Positions 25,566 to 37,132 are shown, counted from the first letter of the stretch. The stretch: DNA of 43,779 bases from Akkermansiaceae bacterium UBA7890 (GCA_002501065.1 DLRK01000196.1:13336-57114); one strand, 5' to 3'. A program made the numbers and translations. Notes: generated by a model from the sequence alone, not told the origin.

Positions 25566-27785
25566 TCATTTCGTCAGGATGGCATTCAGCGTCTCACTGG
25601 GTCGCATGGCGGCGTTGGCCTTGGCCTCGTCGGGTTGGTAGTAGCCGTCCAATTCGACCGCTTGCCCCTGCACGCTGTCCAGTTCGGCCATGATGTGCTC
25701 TTCGGCGGCACCCAGTTGCTCGGCGAGGGGTGCAAACTCGGCCTTGAGTTCGGGGTCTGCATCCTGCGCGGCAAGGGCCTGGGACCAGTAGAGGGCCAGG
25801 TAGAAATGCGTTCCGCGGTTGTCCAGTTCCCCGCACTTGCGTGAGGGGGCCTTGTTGTTGAGGAGATACTGGGTGCTGGCCTCGTCCAGGGTCTCGCCCA
25901 GGACGCGGGCCTTGGAGGAGTCGAATCTCCCGGCAAGGTGTTCGAGGGAGACGGCGAGAGCCAGGAACTCTCCCAGGGAATCCCAGCGCAGATGGTTTTC
26001 CTCCACGAATTGCTGGACATGCTTGGGTGCGGACCCGCCCGCGCCGGTCTCGAAGAGCCCGCCACCGTTCATGAGCGGAACGATGGAGAGCATTTTGGCA
26101 CTGGTGCCCACTTCGAGGATGGGGAAGAGGTCGGTGAGGTAGTCGCGCAGGACGTTGCCGGTGACGGAGATGGTGTCCTGGCCCGCCTTGAGTCGCTCCA
26201 GGGTGAAACGGCAGGCTTCCACCGGGGCAAGGATGCGCAGGTCAAGGCCCTCGGTGTCGTGCCCGGAGAGGCAGGTCTCCACCTTGGCGATAAGTTGCGC
26301 GTCGTGGGCCCGGTTCTCGTCGAGCCAGAAAACGGCCGGAGTGCCGGTGGCGCGGGCACGGGTGACCGCCAGTTTCACCCAGTCACGGATGGGAGCGTCC
26401 TTCGTCTGGCAGGCCCGCCAGAGGTCGCCTTTCTCGACGGGATGGTCGAGAAGGACGTTGCCCTCGCCGTCGACGATGCGGATCGTTCCGTCGCCGGGCG
26501 CCTGGAAGGTTTTGTCGTGAGAGCCGTACTCCTCGGCCTTCTGCGCCATGAGACCCACGTTGGGCACCGTGCCCATGGTGGCAGGGTCGAAGGCGCCGTG
26601 CTCGCGACAGAAGTCGATGGTGGCCTGGTAGACACCGGCGTAGGAGCTGTCGGGAATGACGGCGAGGGTGTCCTGGCGTTCTCCCTGCGCGTTCCACATC
26701 TTGCCCGAGTCGCGGATCATGGCCGGCATGGAAGCATCGATGATGACGTCGCTCGGCACGTGCAGGTTCGTGATCCCCCTGTCGGAGTTCACCATGGCGA
26801 GGGCGGGGCCCTTCTCGTAGCAGGACTGGATGTCGGTCTTGATTGCGGATCGCCTGTCCTCCGGAAGGGTCTCGATCTTGGTGAGGAGATCACCGAAGCC
26901 GTTGTTGAAATCGACGCCGAGTTCATCGAGGAGCGGACCGTGCCTGGCAATCAGGTCGCGGAAGTAGACACGGACGCAGTGACCGAAGATGACGGGGTCG
27001 GAGACCTTCATCATGGTGGCCTTCATATGGAGGGAGAAGAGGAGGCCCTCTTCCCTGGCGCGGGTGATCTGGTGATCAAGAAACGACACCAGGGCCTTCC
27101 TGCTCATCACGGTGGCGTCGACCACTTCGCCGGCGAGGAGTGGCGCGGCGGTCTTCAGGACACCCGCGCTGCCGTGCGGATCGACGAACTCGATCTGGAA
27201 GGTGGTGTCCGCCCCGGTCGTGAAGGACTTCTCCTTGTAGCGGAAATCGCTCGCGCCCATGGTGGCGACATTCGTCTTCGAGTCCTTCGACCACTCGCCC
27301 ATGGAGTGCGGGTTGCTGCGGGCATACTCCTTTACTGCCTTGGGGGCTCTCCGATCGGAGTTGCCCTCCCGCAGGACCGGGTTCACCGCGCTGCCCTTGA
27401 CCCTGTCGTAGCGTGTCTTGATCTCGTGCTCCTCGGCACTCGTGGGGTCTTCGGGGTAGTCGGGAAGCTGGTAGCCCTGGTCGCGCAGTTCTCCGATGGC
27501 AGCCTTGAGCTGGGGGACGGAGGCACTGATGTTGGGGAGCTTGATGATGTTGGCCTCTGGGGTTCTGGCGAGGGTTCCGAGCTCCGTCAGGGCATCCCCA
27601 ACCTGTTGCTCCCTGGTAAGGAGATCGGGAAAGTTGGCGAGGATGCGGCCGGCCAGTGAGATGTCACGGGTCTCCACCCGGATTCCCGATGACCTGGTGA
27701 ACCGCTGGATGATGGGAAGCAGGGAACGGGTTGCGAGAGCGGGCGCTTCGTCGGTTTCGGTATAGATGATCGTGGGAGCGGACAT
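25566..27785 (-). CDS. icd: NADP-dependent isocitrate dehydrogenase, monomeric type
   Basis: A 739-residue cytoplasmic enzyme of the monomeric isocitrate dehydrogenase family (EC 1.1.1.42), which oxidatively decarboxylates isocitrate to 2-oxoglutarate in the TCA cycle. Family signatures run the whole length: IIYTETDEAPALATRSLLPI at the start, IIKLPNISASVPQLKAAI, VLREGNSDRRAPKAVKEYAR (substrate-binding region), MGASDFRYKEKSF, LHMKATMMKVSDPVIFGH, VNSDRGITNLHVPSDVIID and FETGAGGSAPKHVQQF. About 740 residues is the normal size, and no disruption is visible. It heads the minus-strand run and has the only plausible sigma-70 promoter found here (27811-27839). The adjoining swivel/ATP-grasp gene lies 62 bases downstream; no functional tie is evident. 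Confidence 0.97.
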   Translation of the reverse strand: MSAPTIIYTETDEAPALATRSLLPIIQRFTRSSGIRVETRDISLAGRILANFPDLLTREQQVGDALTELGTLARTPEANIIKLPNISASVPQLKAAIGELRDQGYQLPDYPEDPTSAEEHEIKTRYDRVKGSAVNPVLREGNSDRRAPKAVKEYARSNPHSMGEWSKDSKTNVATMGASDFRYKEKSFTTGADTTFQIEFVDPHGSAGVLKTAAPLLAGEVVDATVMSRKALVSFLDHQITRAREEGLLFSLHMKATMMKVSDPVIFGHCVRVYFRDLIARHGPLLDELGVDFNNGFGDLLTKIETLPEDRRSAIKTDIQSCYEKGPALAMVNSDRGITNLHVPSDVIIDASMPAMIRDSGKMWNAQGERQDTLAVIPDSSYAGVYQATIDFCREHGAFDPATMGTVPNVGLMAQKAEEYGSHDKTFQAPGDGTIRIVDGEGNVLLDHPVEKGDLWRACQTKDAPIRDWVKLAVTRARATGTPAVFWLDENRAHDAQLIAKVETCLSGHDTEGLDLRILAPVEACRFTLERLKAGQDTISVTGNVLRDYLTDLFPILEVGTSAKMLSIVPLMNGGGLFETGAGGSAPKHVQQFVEENHLRWDSLGEFLALAVSLEHLAGRFDSSKARVLGETLDEASTQYLLNNKAPSRKCGELDNRGTHFYLALYWSQALAAQDADPELKAEFAPLAEQLGAAEEHIMAELDSVQGQAVELDGYYQPDEAKANAAMRPSETLNAILTK

Positions 27786-27810
27786 GACCGGCGGGGACTG
27801 AAGGGACGGG

Positions 27811-27839
27811 CGTGTACGTCAGCCGGCGGCGATGGTCAA
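27811..27839 (-). promoter_or_regulatory. Possible sigma-70 promoter of icd
   Basis: On the minus strand, TTGACC (27834-27839) and TACACG (27811-27816) are separated by exactly 17 bases. The -35 matches five of six consensus bases and the -10 matches three. Transcription would start about 20 bases before the icd ATG at 27785. There is no Shine-Dalgarno in that short leader. Confidence 0.35.
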
Positions 27840-27956
27840 TAGAATGTGGGCCCTGAGGCTTGCGGATCGTTATCGTTCCCTTTCGCCTGTTACATTCATT
27901 ACGATGAGGAATTTGCTTCAGTGCCCCGGACCTTCGTCCCACGATGACGCACGTTC

Positions 27957-29768
27957 ATGAATCGCGCTCTCTTTTCCATCATGCTGCTGGGGATTGCGGC
28001 CGTTCCCGCTGTTGCGGACCAGCCAAATGTCCTGGTGTTTCTCAGTGATGACCAGGGCTGGGGGGATCTCTCCAGCTCTGGAAACACGGACTTGCGCACG
28101 CCGCATATCGATTCCCTCAAGCGCGATGGAGCCAGTTTCGACCGCTTCTACGTGTGCCCGGTCTGTTCGCCGACGCGGGCCGAGTTTCTCACCGGCCGGC
28201 ATCACGCCCATTCCGGAGTCTATTCCACTTCGGCGGGAGGCGAACGGATGGATCTCGATGAAACCACGGTGGCCGATCTTTTCAAGGCGGCCGGCTATGC
28301 CACTGGTGCGTTCGGCAAATGGCACAACGGGATGCAGCATCCCTACCATCCCAATGGTCGCGGGTTCGGGGAATTCTATGGCTTCTGCAGCGGCCACTGG
28401 GGCAACTACTTCGACCCCATGCTTGAGCAAAACGGCCGCATCGTGAAGGGGGAGGGATTCTGCATCGATGACTTCACCAACAAGGCGATGAGGTTCATGG
28501 CGGATGCGGTGAAGGGGAAGAAGCCCTTCTTTGCCTACCTCCCCTACAACACCCCGCACTCTCCCATGCAGGTGCCGGACCGGTTCTGGCAGCGTTTCGT
28601 GGATCGTCCCCTGGAGATGATCAACCAGCAGGCGCCCGGGCGTGAGGTAGAGACTCACAAGCGGAGCGCGCTTGCGATGTGCGAAAATCTCGATTGGAAC
28701 GTCGGGCGCATACTCGCCATGCTTGAGACCCTGGGCATCGAGAATGACACCATCGTGGTGTGGTTTCATGACAACGGACCGAATGGTGTGCGTTGGAATG
28801 GCGGGATGAAGGGCCGCAAGGGATCGACCGATGAAGGAGGGGTGCGCAGTCCGCTCTACCTCCGCTGGCCGGGCGTCATCGCGCCCGGGACCGAGATTCC
28901 CCACCTTGCCAGCGTGCGCGACTTGCTCCCCACTCTTTGTGATCTTGCCGGGGTGCCCGCCAAAACCGCCAAGCCCCTCAATGGGATCAGCCTGAAACAG
29001 ATCCTTGCTGGCAATGAAGAAGAGTGGCCCGAGCGCATTCTCATCAATCATTGGAAGGACAGGATCAGCGCGCGCAATCCGCGCTTCCGGCTCGATCACA
29101 CCGGCAAGCTTTACGATCTGGTGGCCGATCCGGGGCAGCGGAAGGTGGTCACCAGGGAGCATCCGGGTGTTGCCAGGAAGCTAGCCGCCGTTGTGAAGGC
29201 GCATCGCGAGGCGCACATGCCGGGCTATTATCAGGACAAGCGTCCCTTCATGATCGCTCATCCCGACTCGCCCCTGACCCAGCTCCCCGCCCGCGATGCG
29301 AAGTCGCACGGAGGAATCAGGCGTTCTAACAGGTTTCCCAATTGTTCCTACTTCCGCAACTGGACCAGCACGGAGGACAGGATCACCTTCGGCGCCGAGG
29401 TTGCCGCCAGCGGGATCTACGAGGTGGTCCTCTACCATGCTGCCAGGGAGGCGGGAGCGAAGTGCGAGCTGAGTTTCAACGACGCGACCCTCAAGTTCGA
29501 GATCGCCGAAGCGCACGACGTTCCCGAGCTCGGGGACGAGCACGACCTGCATCCACGCATGGAGTCCTATGTGAAGGATTTCAAGGCCGTGACGATCGGG
29601 AAGATCGTGCTTAAGAAGGGGAAGGGCGAACTGACTCTCCGCGCCACTGAAATTCCCGGAGCGGAAGCAATGGAGTTTCGCCTGCTGACCCTGGAGCGAA
29701 TGCAGGGTGGGGAGCTGAGAAGAAGGGCTGGAGGCAATCGGCGCCGGGAGGGAGATCGGGACCGGTGA
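27957..29768 (+). CDS. Sulfatase (arylsulfatase A-like) with C-terminal beta-rich extension
   Basis: A 603-residue exported type I sulfatase (signal MNRALFSIMLLGIAAVPAVA, cleavage before DQPN). QPNVLVFLSDDQGWGDLS provides metal-binding Asp residues; the formylglycine motif is C70-S-P-T-R74 inside YVCPVCSPTRAEFLTGR. Other marks are ATGAFGKWHNGMQHPYHP, PYNTPHSPMQVPDRFW, VVWFHDNGPNG and GGVRSPLYLRWPG. Beyond the usual end (about residue 455) there is an extra domain of about 120 residues (SGIYEVVLYHAAREAGAKCE, ELTLRATEIPGAEAMEFR) resembling small carbohydrate-binding or sulfatase-associated sandwiches. The last 20 residues are strongly basic and look like read-on rather than a folded part. Divergent from icd, same strand as the MYG1 gene 119 bases downstream. 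Confidence 0.92.
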   Translation: MNRALFSIMLLGIAAVPAVADQPNVLVFLSDDQGWGDLSSSGNTDLRTPHIDSLKRDGASFDRFYVCPVCSPTRAEFLTGRHHAHSGVYSTSAGGERMDLDETTVADLFKAAGYATGAFGKWHNGMQHPYHPNGRGFGEFYGFCSGHWGNYFDPMLEQNGRIVKGEGFCIDDFTNKAMRFMADAVKGKKPFFAYLPYNTPHSPMQVPDRFWQRFVDRPLEMINQQAPGREVETHKRSALAMCENLDWNVGRILAMLETLGIENDTIVVWFHDNGPNGVRWNGGMKGRKGSTDEGGVRSPLYLRWPGVIAPGTEIPHLASVRDLLPTLCDLAGVPAKTAKPLNGISLKQILAGNEEEWPERILINHWKDRISARNPRFRLDHTGKLYDLVADPGQRKVVTREHPGVARKLAAVVKAHREAHMPGYYQDKRPFMIAHPDSPLTQLPARDAKSHGGIRRSNRFPNCSYFRNWTSTEDRITFGAEVAASGIYEVVLYHAAREAGAKCELSFNDATLKFEIAEAHDVPELGDEHDLHPRMESYVKDFKAVTIGKIVLKKGKGELTLRATEIPGAEAMEFRLLTLERMQGGELRRRAGGNRRREGDRDR

Positions 29769-29887
29769 GATCTACGCCGGAAACCAGGTGGTTCGCTTGC
29801 GGTTGTCGCGATAAATTCCAGCGCCGCCACCCCCGCCCGGCGCAAGGGCTTGCTCTCCGTCCGCAACTCCCTACCGTCCCGCCTCTC

Positions 29888-30754
29888 ATGTCCATAGAAC
29901 TGATTCTCACGCATCCGGGTGGCGCGCACAAAGACGACTACCTGGCCTGCAGTTTGCTGGTGGCGCGGCACGGTGCTCCGATCGAGCGTCGCGAGCCGGA
30001 GCAGGGCGATCTCGACAACTCCGCGGTGCTGGTGGTCGATGTGGGCGGAGAACATGAGCCCGGGCGGGGGAATTTTGATCACCACCAGTTTCCGCGCGAT
30101 CACGAGCCGATCTGTGCGCTCTCCCTCGTGCTGCAGGACCTCGGGCTCTACGAAGATGCGAAAATGTTCTGCGACTGGCTCGAGCCCGCGGAGTGGTTCG
30201 ATACCCGGGGGGCAGGCGGGACTGCCAAGTGGCTGGGCGTCGAGCGCGACATCATGAGCAAGCTCAACTCGCCGATGGACGTGACCCTGTTGCGACGCTT
30301 TGCACAGGCCGGGCGTCTCGACCCCGGCGATTTGCTCTACGAGATGATGCGCTGGGTGGGAGAGGATCTCCTGGAATATCTGAAGACCTTGCGCGAGCGG
30401 CTCACCTACATCGGTGAGCATGGCGAGCTCTGGGAGCTGGAGGCCAACGGCGCGGAAACCTTCAAGGTCCTGTTCATGCCACGGACCGATCCCCTCCCGG
30501 CCGAGCCCTCGATGGGGCTTGGGCGCTATCTCGATTCGATCGGCGAATCGGAGAATGTGGCAGGCCTGGTCTATCCGGACCGGCGGGGCAGCGGGCATGG
30601 GCTCTCCCGTCACAACGATCACCCGCGACTGGAGTTCACCAGGATCGACGAGGAGGACGACGTGCATTTTGCGCACGCCCGGGGATTCGTGGCGAAGACT
30701 TCGGCCACGGAGAAAGAGCGTCTGAAGGAGTTGCTTCGAGCGGCCTGGGTGTAA
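29888..30754 (+). CDS. MYG1/UPF0160 family protein (DHH-like metal-dependent hydrolase)
   Basis: A 288-residue cytoplasmic protein of the MYG1 (UPF0160) family. Eukaryotic MYG1 is a 3'-5' RNA exonuclease; the bacterial members are little studied. The metal-binding motifs are LTHPGGAHKDDYLAC (H14, D16, D17), VVDVGGEHEPGRGNFDHHQF (D51 and D64-H65-H66) and the C-terminal NVAGLVYPDRRGSGHGLSRH followed by VHFAHARGFVAKT. The ATG at 29888 is chosen because family similarity begins within four residues; the open frame extends back to 29765 without sense. The next gene, engB, starts 7-55 bases downstream depending on its start, so the two are probably co-transcribed. Assignment to the family is firm, activity is inferred. 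Confidence 0.88.
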   Translation: MSIELILTHPGGAHKDDYLACSLLVARHGAPIERREPEQGDLDNSAVLVVDVGGEHEPGRGNFDHHQFPRDHEPICALSLVLQDLGLYEDAKMFCDWLEPAEWFDTRGAGGTAKWLGVERDIMSKLNSPMDVTLLRRFAQAGRLDPGDLLYEMMRWVGEDLLEYLKTLRERLTYIGEHGELWELEANGAETFKVLFMPRTDPLPAEPSMGLGRYLDSIGESENVAGLVYPDRRGSGHGLSRHNDHPRLEFTRIDEEDDVHFAHARGFVAKTSATEKERLKELLRAAWV

Positions 30755-30809
30755 TGTTGGAATGGGACGGGTGCACAGCCTGCTCCATAATGTAGAATTA
30801 TCGACGACC

Positions 30810-31403
30810 GTGAAAATCCAATCGGCCATATTCGAGCTTGGGGCTGTCAGCCTCGACGGCTGTCCGGAGTCAAAGCTCCCTGAGTTCGCCTTCATCGGGC
30901 GCTCCAACGTCGGCAAGTCGTCGCTCCTCAATCTTCTCACCAGAAAGTCTGCGCTCGCCCGGGTCTCGGGCCAGCCCGGCCGTACCCGCGAGATAAACTT
31001 CTTCACCATCAACAAGGCGTGGAGCCTCGTGGACCTTCCTGGTTACGGCTACGCCAAGGCCTCGGGCGCCGATCGGGATCGCTTTCACGAGCTCGTCTCC
31101 GATTACCTTCGCGAGCGCATGAACCTCTGCTGCGCCTTCGTCCTGATCGACGCCCGTCACTCGCCCCAGAAGATCGATCAGGAATTAGTCCGCTGGCTGG
31201 TCGACAGCAGCATCCCCTTCGCCCTGATCTTCACCAAGGTGGACAAGGTGAAGCCCAACGTGGTCAAGAGGAACATCGCCCTCTTCACGGAGGCGATGTC
31301 CGAATGGAGTGAGGGCGCACCGGACATTTTCACCACCTCGGCGGTGAAGGGAGATGGTCGCAGGGAAATCCTGGCGTTTATAGAAGAGGCGATACAGGCC
31401 TAG
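30810..31403 (+). CDS. engB: Ribosome biogenesis GTP-binding protein EngB (YihA/YsxC)
   Basis: A 197-residue cytoplasmic GTPase of the EngB family, required for maturation of the large ribosomal subunit. The G motifs are all present: G1 GRSNVGKSS (30-38), the GQPGRTREINFF switch I region, G3 DLPGYGYAKAS, G4 FTKVDKVK and G5 TSAVKGDG. Length agrees with the family (about 195-210). I chose the GTG at 30810 because MKIQSAIFELGAVSLDG aligns with known EngB starts; an in-frame ATG at 30762 would add 16 non-conserved residues. It is probably transcribed with the upstream MYG1 gene. Confidence 0.95.
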   Translation: MKIQSAIFELGAVSLDGCPESKLPEFAFIGRSNVGKSSLLNLLTRKSALARVSGQPGRTREINFFTINKAWSLVDLPGYGYAKASGADRDRFHELVSDYLRERMNLCCAFVLIDARHSPQKIDQELVRWLVDSSIPFALIFTKVDKVKPNVVKRNIALFTEAMSEWSEGAPDIFTTSAVKGDGRREILAFIEEAIQA

Positions 31404-31450
31404 GAGGAGGCGTCCATGGGTCCTGGATTGGACGGACCTGGTTGGCCTCT

Positions 31451-32872
31451 TCAGGCGAGGGCACCCTTTACGACCTTCCCATGCACATCGGTGAGGCGGA
31501 ACTGCCGTCCCTGGTAGCGGAAGGTCAGTCGCTCGTGATCGATGCCGAGGAGGTGGAGGATGGTGGCATTGAAGTCGTGAACGTGAACGGGATCACGTGC
31601 GATGGTATAGCCAAGTTCATCAGTCGCTCCGTGGACATGGCCGGCCTTGCTGCCCCCGCCCGCCATCCATACGCTATAGGCGTCCTTGTGGTGATCGCGC
31701 CCGGCCTTGGAGCGCTTGGTGCCGTCTCCGGTTGTGCCCTGGGCCATGGGTGTGCGTCCGAACTCAGCGCTCCAGATCACCAGGGTGTCGTCGAGGAGGT
31801 CGCGTTCCCTCAGGTCCCTGATAAGAGCTGCAATCGGTTTGTCAACCTGTCTGGTCTTGTTGGGGAGATTGTCGAAAACCGCGCCATGATGGTCCCAGCC
31901 CTGGTCGAAAAGCTGGACGAACCGCACGCCGCGTTCCACCAGCCGTCGCGCCAGCAGGCAGTTGTTGGCAAAGGACGTTTTTCCCGGTTGGGTGCCGTAC
32001 ATCTCATGGATGCGTTGGGGTTCGTTCGCGATGTCCATCAGTTCCGGGACACTGGTCTGCATGCGGTAGGCCATCTCATACTGGCTGATCCGGGTGGCGA
32101 TCTCAGGATCGCCCACGTCGTCGAGAGCGGCCTGATTGAGGTTGTTCACCGTGTCCACCACCAGCTTGCGTTCCTTGTCGGAGACCCCCTTCGGGTTGGA
32201 GAGATAGAGGACCGGGTCGCCCTTTGAGCGGAACTGGATGCCCTGGTGGATGGTAGGCAGGAATCCACTTCCGAAGGCGCTGTTACCTGCGCCCAGAACC
32301 TGGCCGGTGATGAGAACAACGAACCCGGGAAGATTCTTGTTTTCGCTGCCGAGGCCGTAACTCACCCATGAGCCGATGCTGGGCCGGCCGAAGCGCTCGA
32401 ATCCCGTGAGCAGAAACATCTGGGAGGGGGCATGATTGAACTGGTCGGTGTGCAGCGTCTTGATCAGGCAGAGTTCGTCCGCCACCTCCTGCAGGTGGGG
32501 GAGGAGGTTGGACATCTCGATCCCCGACTGGCCGCACTTCCTGAAGGCGAATTGGTCTTCTCTGGGAGTCCCCAGGAGATTGGGTTGCTCGCGGATGAAG
32601 GCCAGTTTGGTGGTATCAAAGAACTCATCCGGACACAGTTGCCCGTTTCGCTTCTGGAGCTCCGGCTTGTAGTCGAAGAGGTCGAGGTGGGAGGGCGAAC
32701 CGACCAGGTGAATATAGATGACACGCTTGGCGCGGGGAGCGTGGTGGAGTCCGGCCGTTGCCCCTGCAGACTCCCCGTTTACCAGTGATGAGAGGGCCGC
32801 AGATCCCAGGCCATAGCCCGTCCTTTGCAGGAAGAGGCGGCGGGTTGCGATCTGGAGCGGGGTCGGGATCAT
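31451..32872 (-). CDS. DUF1501 domain protein, Tat-exported (second copy)
   Basis: A 473-residue DUF1501 protein and paralogue of the one at 174-1568. The Tat signal is clear (ATRRLFLQRTGYGLGSAALS). Family blocks are VIYIHLVGSPSHLDLFDYKP, QSGIEMSNLLPHLQEVADEL, MFLLTGFERFGRPSIGSWVS, FVQLFDQGWDHHG, LVIWSAEFGRTPMAQG and GRDHHKDAYSVWMAGGG, and it ends with YQGRQFRLTDVHGKVVKG. Compared with the first copy, the opening reads VGSPSHLDLF rather than SGGPSHVDTF, a typical subgroup difference. The start lies 19 bases after the stop of the DUF1549/DUF1553 gene, so the two form a second pair. Substrate unknown. Confidence 0.93.
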   Translation of the reverse strand: MIPTPLQIATRRLFLQRTGYGLGSAALSSLVNGESAGATAGLHHAPRAKRVIYIHLVGSPSHLDLFDYKPELQKRNGQLCPDEFFDTTKLAFIREQPNLLGTPREDQFAFRKCGQSGIEMSNLLPHLQEVADELCLIKTLHTDQFNHAPSQMFLLTGFERFGRPSIGSWVSYGLGSENKNLPGFVVLITGQVLGAGNSAFGSGFLPTIHQGIQFRSKGDPVLYLSNPKGVSDKERKLVVDTVNNLNQAALDDVGDPEIATRISQYEMAYRMQTSVPELMDIANEPQRIHEMYGTQPGKTSFANNCLLARRLVERGVRFVQLFDQGWDHHGAVFDNLPNKTRQVDKPIAALIRDLRERDLLDDTLVIWSAEFGRTPMAQGTTGDGTKRSKAGRDHHKDAYSVWMAGGGSKAGHVHGATDELGYTIARDPVHVHDFNATILHLLGIDHERLTFRYQGRQFRLTDVHGKVVKGALA

Positions 32873-32891
32873 TGCTCAATAACGGGAGGGT

Positions 32892-35456
<2,565 letters not shown>

Positions 35457-35597
35457 GGCAGGTGGGTTGTAGGCCTTGAGTGCATGGTTCGCAAGGGTGG
35501 AGCCGGAACCTGGGGATCACTCCATCATTCTGGTCAATGTTGGGATTGAACTTATCTGCTCTCGTAAACTGGATGCATGAGGCATTCTTGAATCTGT

Positions 35598-36317
35598 ATG
35601 AGCGCATCGCACCGTGAATTGAGCTGGGTCCTGCTCATGCCGCCTCTGGTGGTACCGACCCTGGGAACCCTGCTCTACTTTGTCGTCTTTCCGGAGGGGG
35701 GCCTTGGGACCTCAATCTACACGGGGACCAAGCTCTTCACTCTGGTTTATCCCTTTCTCTTCCTGAAGCAGATCGGCCTGGGCGGAATCATCCGGAGGCG
35801 GCGGCACGATCCCACCGTCCGGTGGCCACGCTGGGGGACTGTACTGCTCACGGGCCTGACGACCGGACTGGCCATTGCGGCAGTGGGGTTCGTGTTCATG
35901 CTGACCCCCCTGGGAGACATCGTGCGCGAGGGGGCAGCCCGGGTGTCGGACAAGGCGGAGGGGATGGGCCTCAAGGATCACTTCATCCTCTTTGCCATCT
36001 TTATCTCTGTGATTCACTCGGCCCTGGAAGAGTTCTATTGGCGTTGGTTTACTTACGGTCAACTGCAACGCAAGATGAGCCGCTGGGCTGCCCATATCGT
36101 GGCGGCGGTGGCCTTCGGAGGACACCACCTCATCGTCACTCTGCAGTTTTTCCCCATCGCCCTCGCAGGTTTCCTGACGGGTTGTGTGGTGGCGGGAGGC
36201 TTTATCTGGAGCATGATGTATGAGAAGCAGGGGACGGTGATAGGGTCCTGGATCAGCCACCTCTGTGTGGATGTCCTGCTCATGGTGATCGGGTTCCAGC
36301 TGGTTATGGGAGCTTGA
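35598..36317 (+). CDS. CPBP family intramembrane metalloprotease (copy 1)
   Basis: A 239-residue integral membrane protein with about six hydrophobic segments. It belongs to the CPBP/CAAX-protease (ABI) family, relatives of Rce1. The active-site motifs are E144-E145-x3-R149 in HSALEEFYWRW, H176-H177 in AFGGHHLI and H221 in SWISHLCVD. In bacteria such proteins cleave membrane-embedded or prenylated substrates, process peptides or confer bacteriocin immunity; the substrate here is unknown. A close relative lies immediately downstream (36425-37132). No Shine-Dalgarno is visible before the ATG. Divergent from the PSCyt1 gene. Confidence 0.9.
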   Translation: MSASHRELSWVLLMPPLVVPTLGTLLYFVVFPEGGLGTSIYTGTKLFTLVYPFLFLKQIGLGGIIRRRRHDPTVRWPRWGTVLLTGLTTGLAIAAVGFVFMLTPLGDIVREGAARVSDKAEGMGLKDHFILFAIFISVIHSALEEFYWRWFTYGQLQRKMSRWAAHIVAAVAFGGHHLIVTLQFFPIALAGFLTGCVVAGGFIWSMMYEKQGTVIGSWISHLCVDVLLMVIGFQLVMGA

Positions 36318-36412
36318 TGGTCCTCGGCGGGGCGGGGATTTGTCTGCGCTTCCCTGTTGAAGGAGAAGGGCTTGGGTGATTGATTCGTGCCCGGGTGGTG
36401 AGAGAAAGGAAC

Positions 36413-36418
36413 AGAGGA
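36413..36418 (+). promoter_or_regulatory. Ribosome binding site of the second CPBP gene
   Basis: AGAGGA ends six bases before the ATG at 36425. It supports that start over an ATT-type in-frame start at 36380 and is the best Shine-Dalgarno match in the window. Confidence 0.6.
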
Positions 36419-36424
36419 CAGCGC

Positions 36425-37132
36425 ATGAGCTGGCCATCGATGGTGGCTGCGCTGGGGGTGCCCCTGCTCTGTGCTCTGGTCTACATGGTCTGGATTCCCC
36501 ATGGAAACGGCGGACGAAGCGCCTGGTTTGCGACCAAGATCTGGGTCCTGGTTTATCCTCTTTTCTTCTTCAGCCTGATCGGCCTCGGGGGGCTTATCCG
36601 AAGGGAGGACCGTGTCGCCAAGTGGCCATCCTGGAGGGTGGTCATCCTCACCGGGTTCCTGACCGGGGTGGGTGTTGCGCTTGTCGGCTGGCTCATGGCG
36701 ATCGGCACACCCGTGGGTGAGATCGTGAAGGCCAACAGTGACAACCTCGTTGAGAAGGCCAGGGGACTTGGTTTCGCTACTCCGGGGCGCTTCCTCATGC
36801 TGGCGGCCTTCATCACCCTGCTCCATTCTGCGATGGAGGAGTACTACTGGCGCTGGTTCGTTTACGGGCACCTGCGCCAGATGGTGGGTCACTGGCCCGG
36901 ACACTTCATCGCCGCCCTTGCCTTCACCGGCCATCACCTCGTTCTCATGAGCGTCCTCTTTCCGTTGCCCCTCGCGCTCTTTCTGTCCTTCCTCACAGGT
37001 CTCGGGGGGTTGATATGGACGCTCATGTATGAATGGCAGGGCACCGTCCTCGGGTGCTGGATCAGCCACCTGGTGATGGACGCCTTCCTCATGATTGTGG
37101 GCTACCGTCTCATCATGGGCGCGGTGATCTGA
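36425..37132 (+). CDS. CPBP family intramembrane metalloprotease (copy 2)
   Basis: A 235-residue paralogue of the preceding gene with the same architecture and catalytic residues: E138-E139-x3-R143 in HSAMEEYYWRWF, H170-H171 in AFTGHHLV and H215 in CWISHLVMD. Shared blocks outside the active site (TKIWVLVYPLFFF against TKLFTLVYPFLFL; MYEWQGTVLGCWISH against MYEKQGTVIGSWISH) show an old tandem duplication. The ATG at 36425 is preceded by AGAGGA. The 107-base gap between the copies contains no gene. Different loop sequences between the first catalytic helix and the second suggest different substrates. Confidence 0.9.
   Translation: MSWPSMVAALGVPLLCALVYMVWIPHGNGGRSAWFATKIWVLVYPLFFFSLIGLGGLIRREDRVAKWPSWRVVILTGFLTGVGVALVGWLMAIGTPVGEIVKANSDNLVEKARGLGFATPGRFLMLAAFITLLHSAMEEYYWRWFVYGHLRQMVGHWPGHFIAALAFTGHHLVLMSVLFPLPLALFLSFLTGLGGLIWTLMYEWQGTVLGCWISHLVMDAFLMIVGYRLIMGAVI

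Noticed and set aside
25938..27659. Long plus-strand frame opposite icd
   Set aside because: icd is unmistakable over its whole length; the antisense product has no family resemblance.
29567..31015. 482-codon minus-strand frame spanning the MYG1 and engB genes
   Set aside because: It crosses two confirmed genes on the other strand and contains no domain.
31404..31450. Imperfect inverted repeat GGTCC...GGACC after engB
   Set aside because: Five-base arms with a ten-base loop and no T-run; not enough for a terminator.
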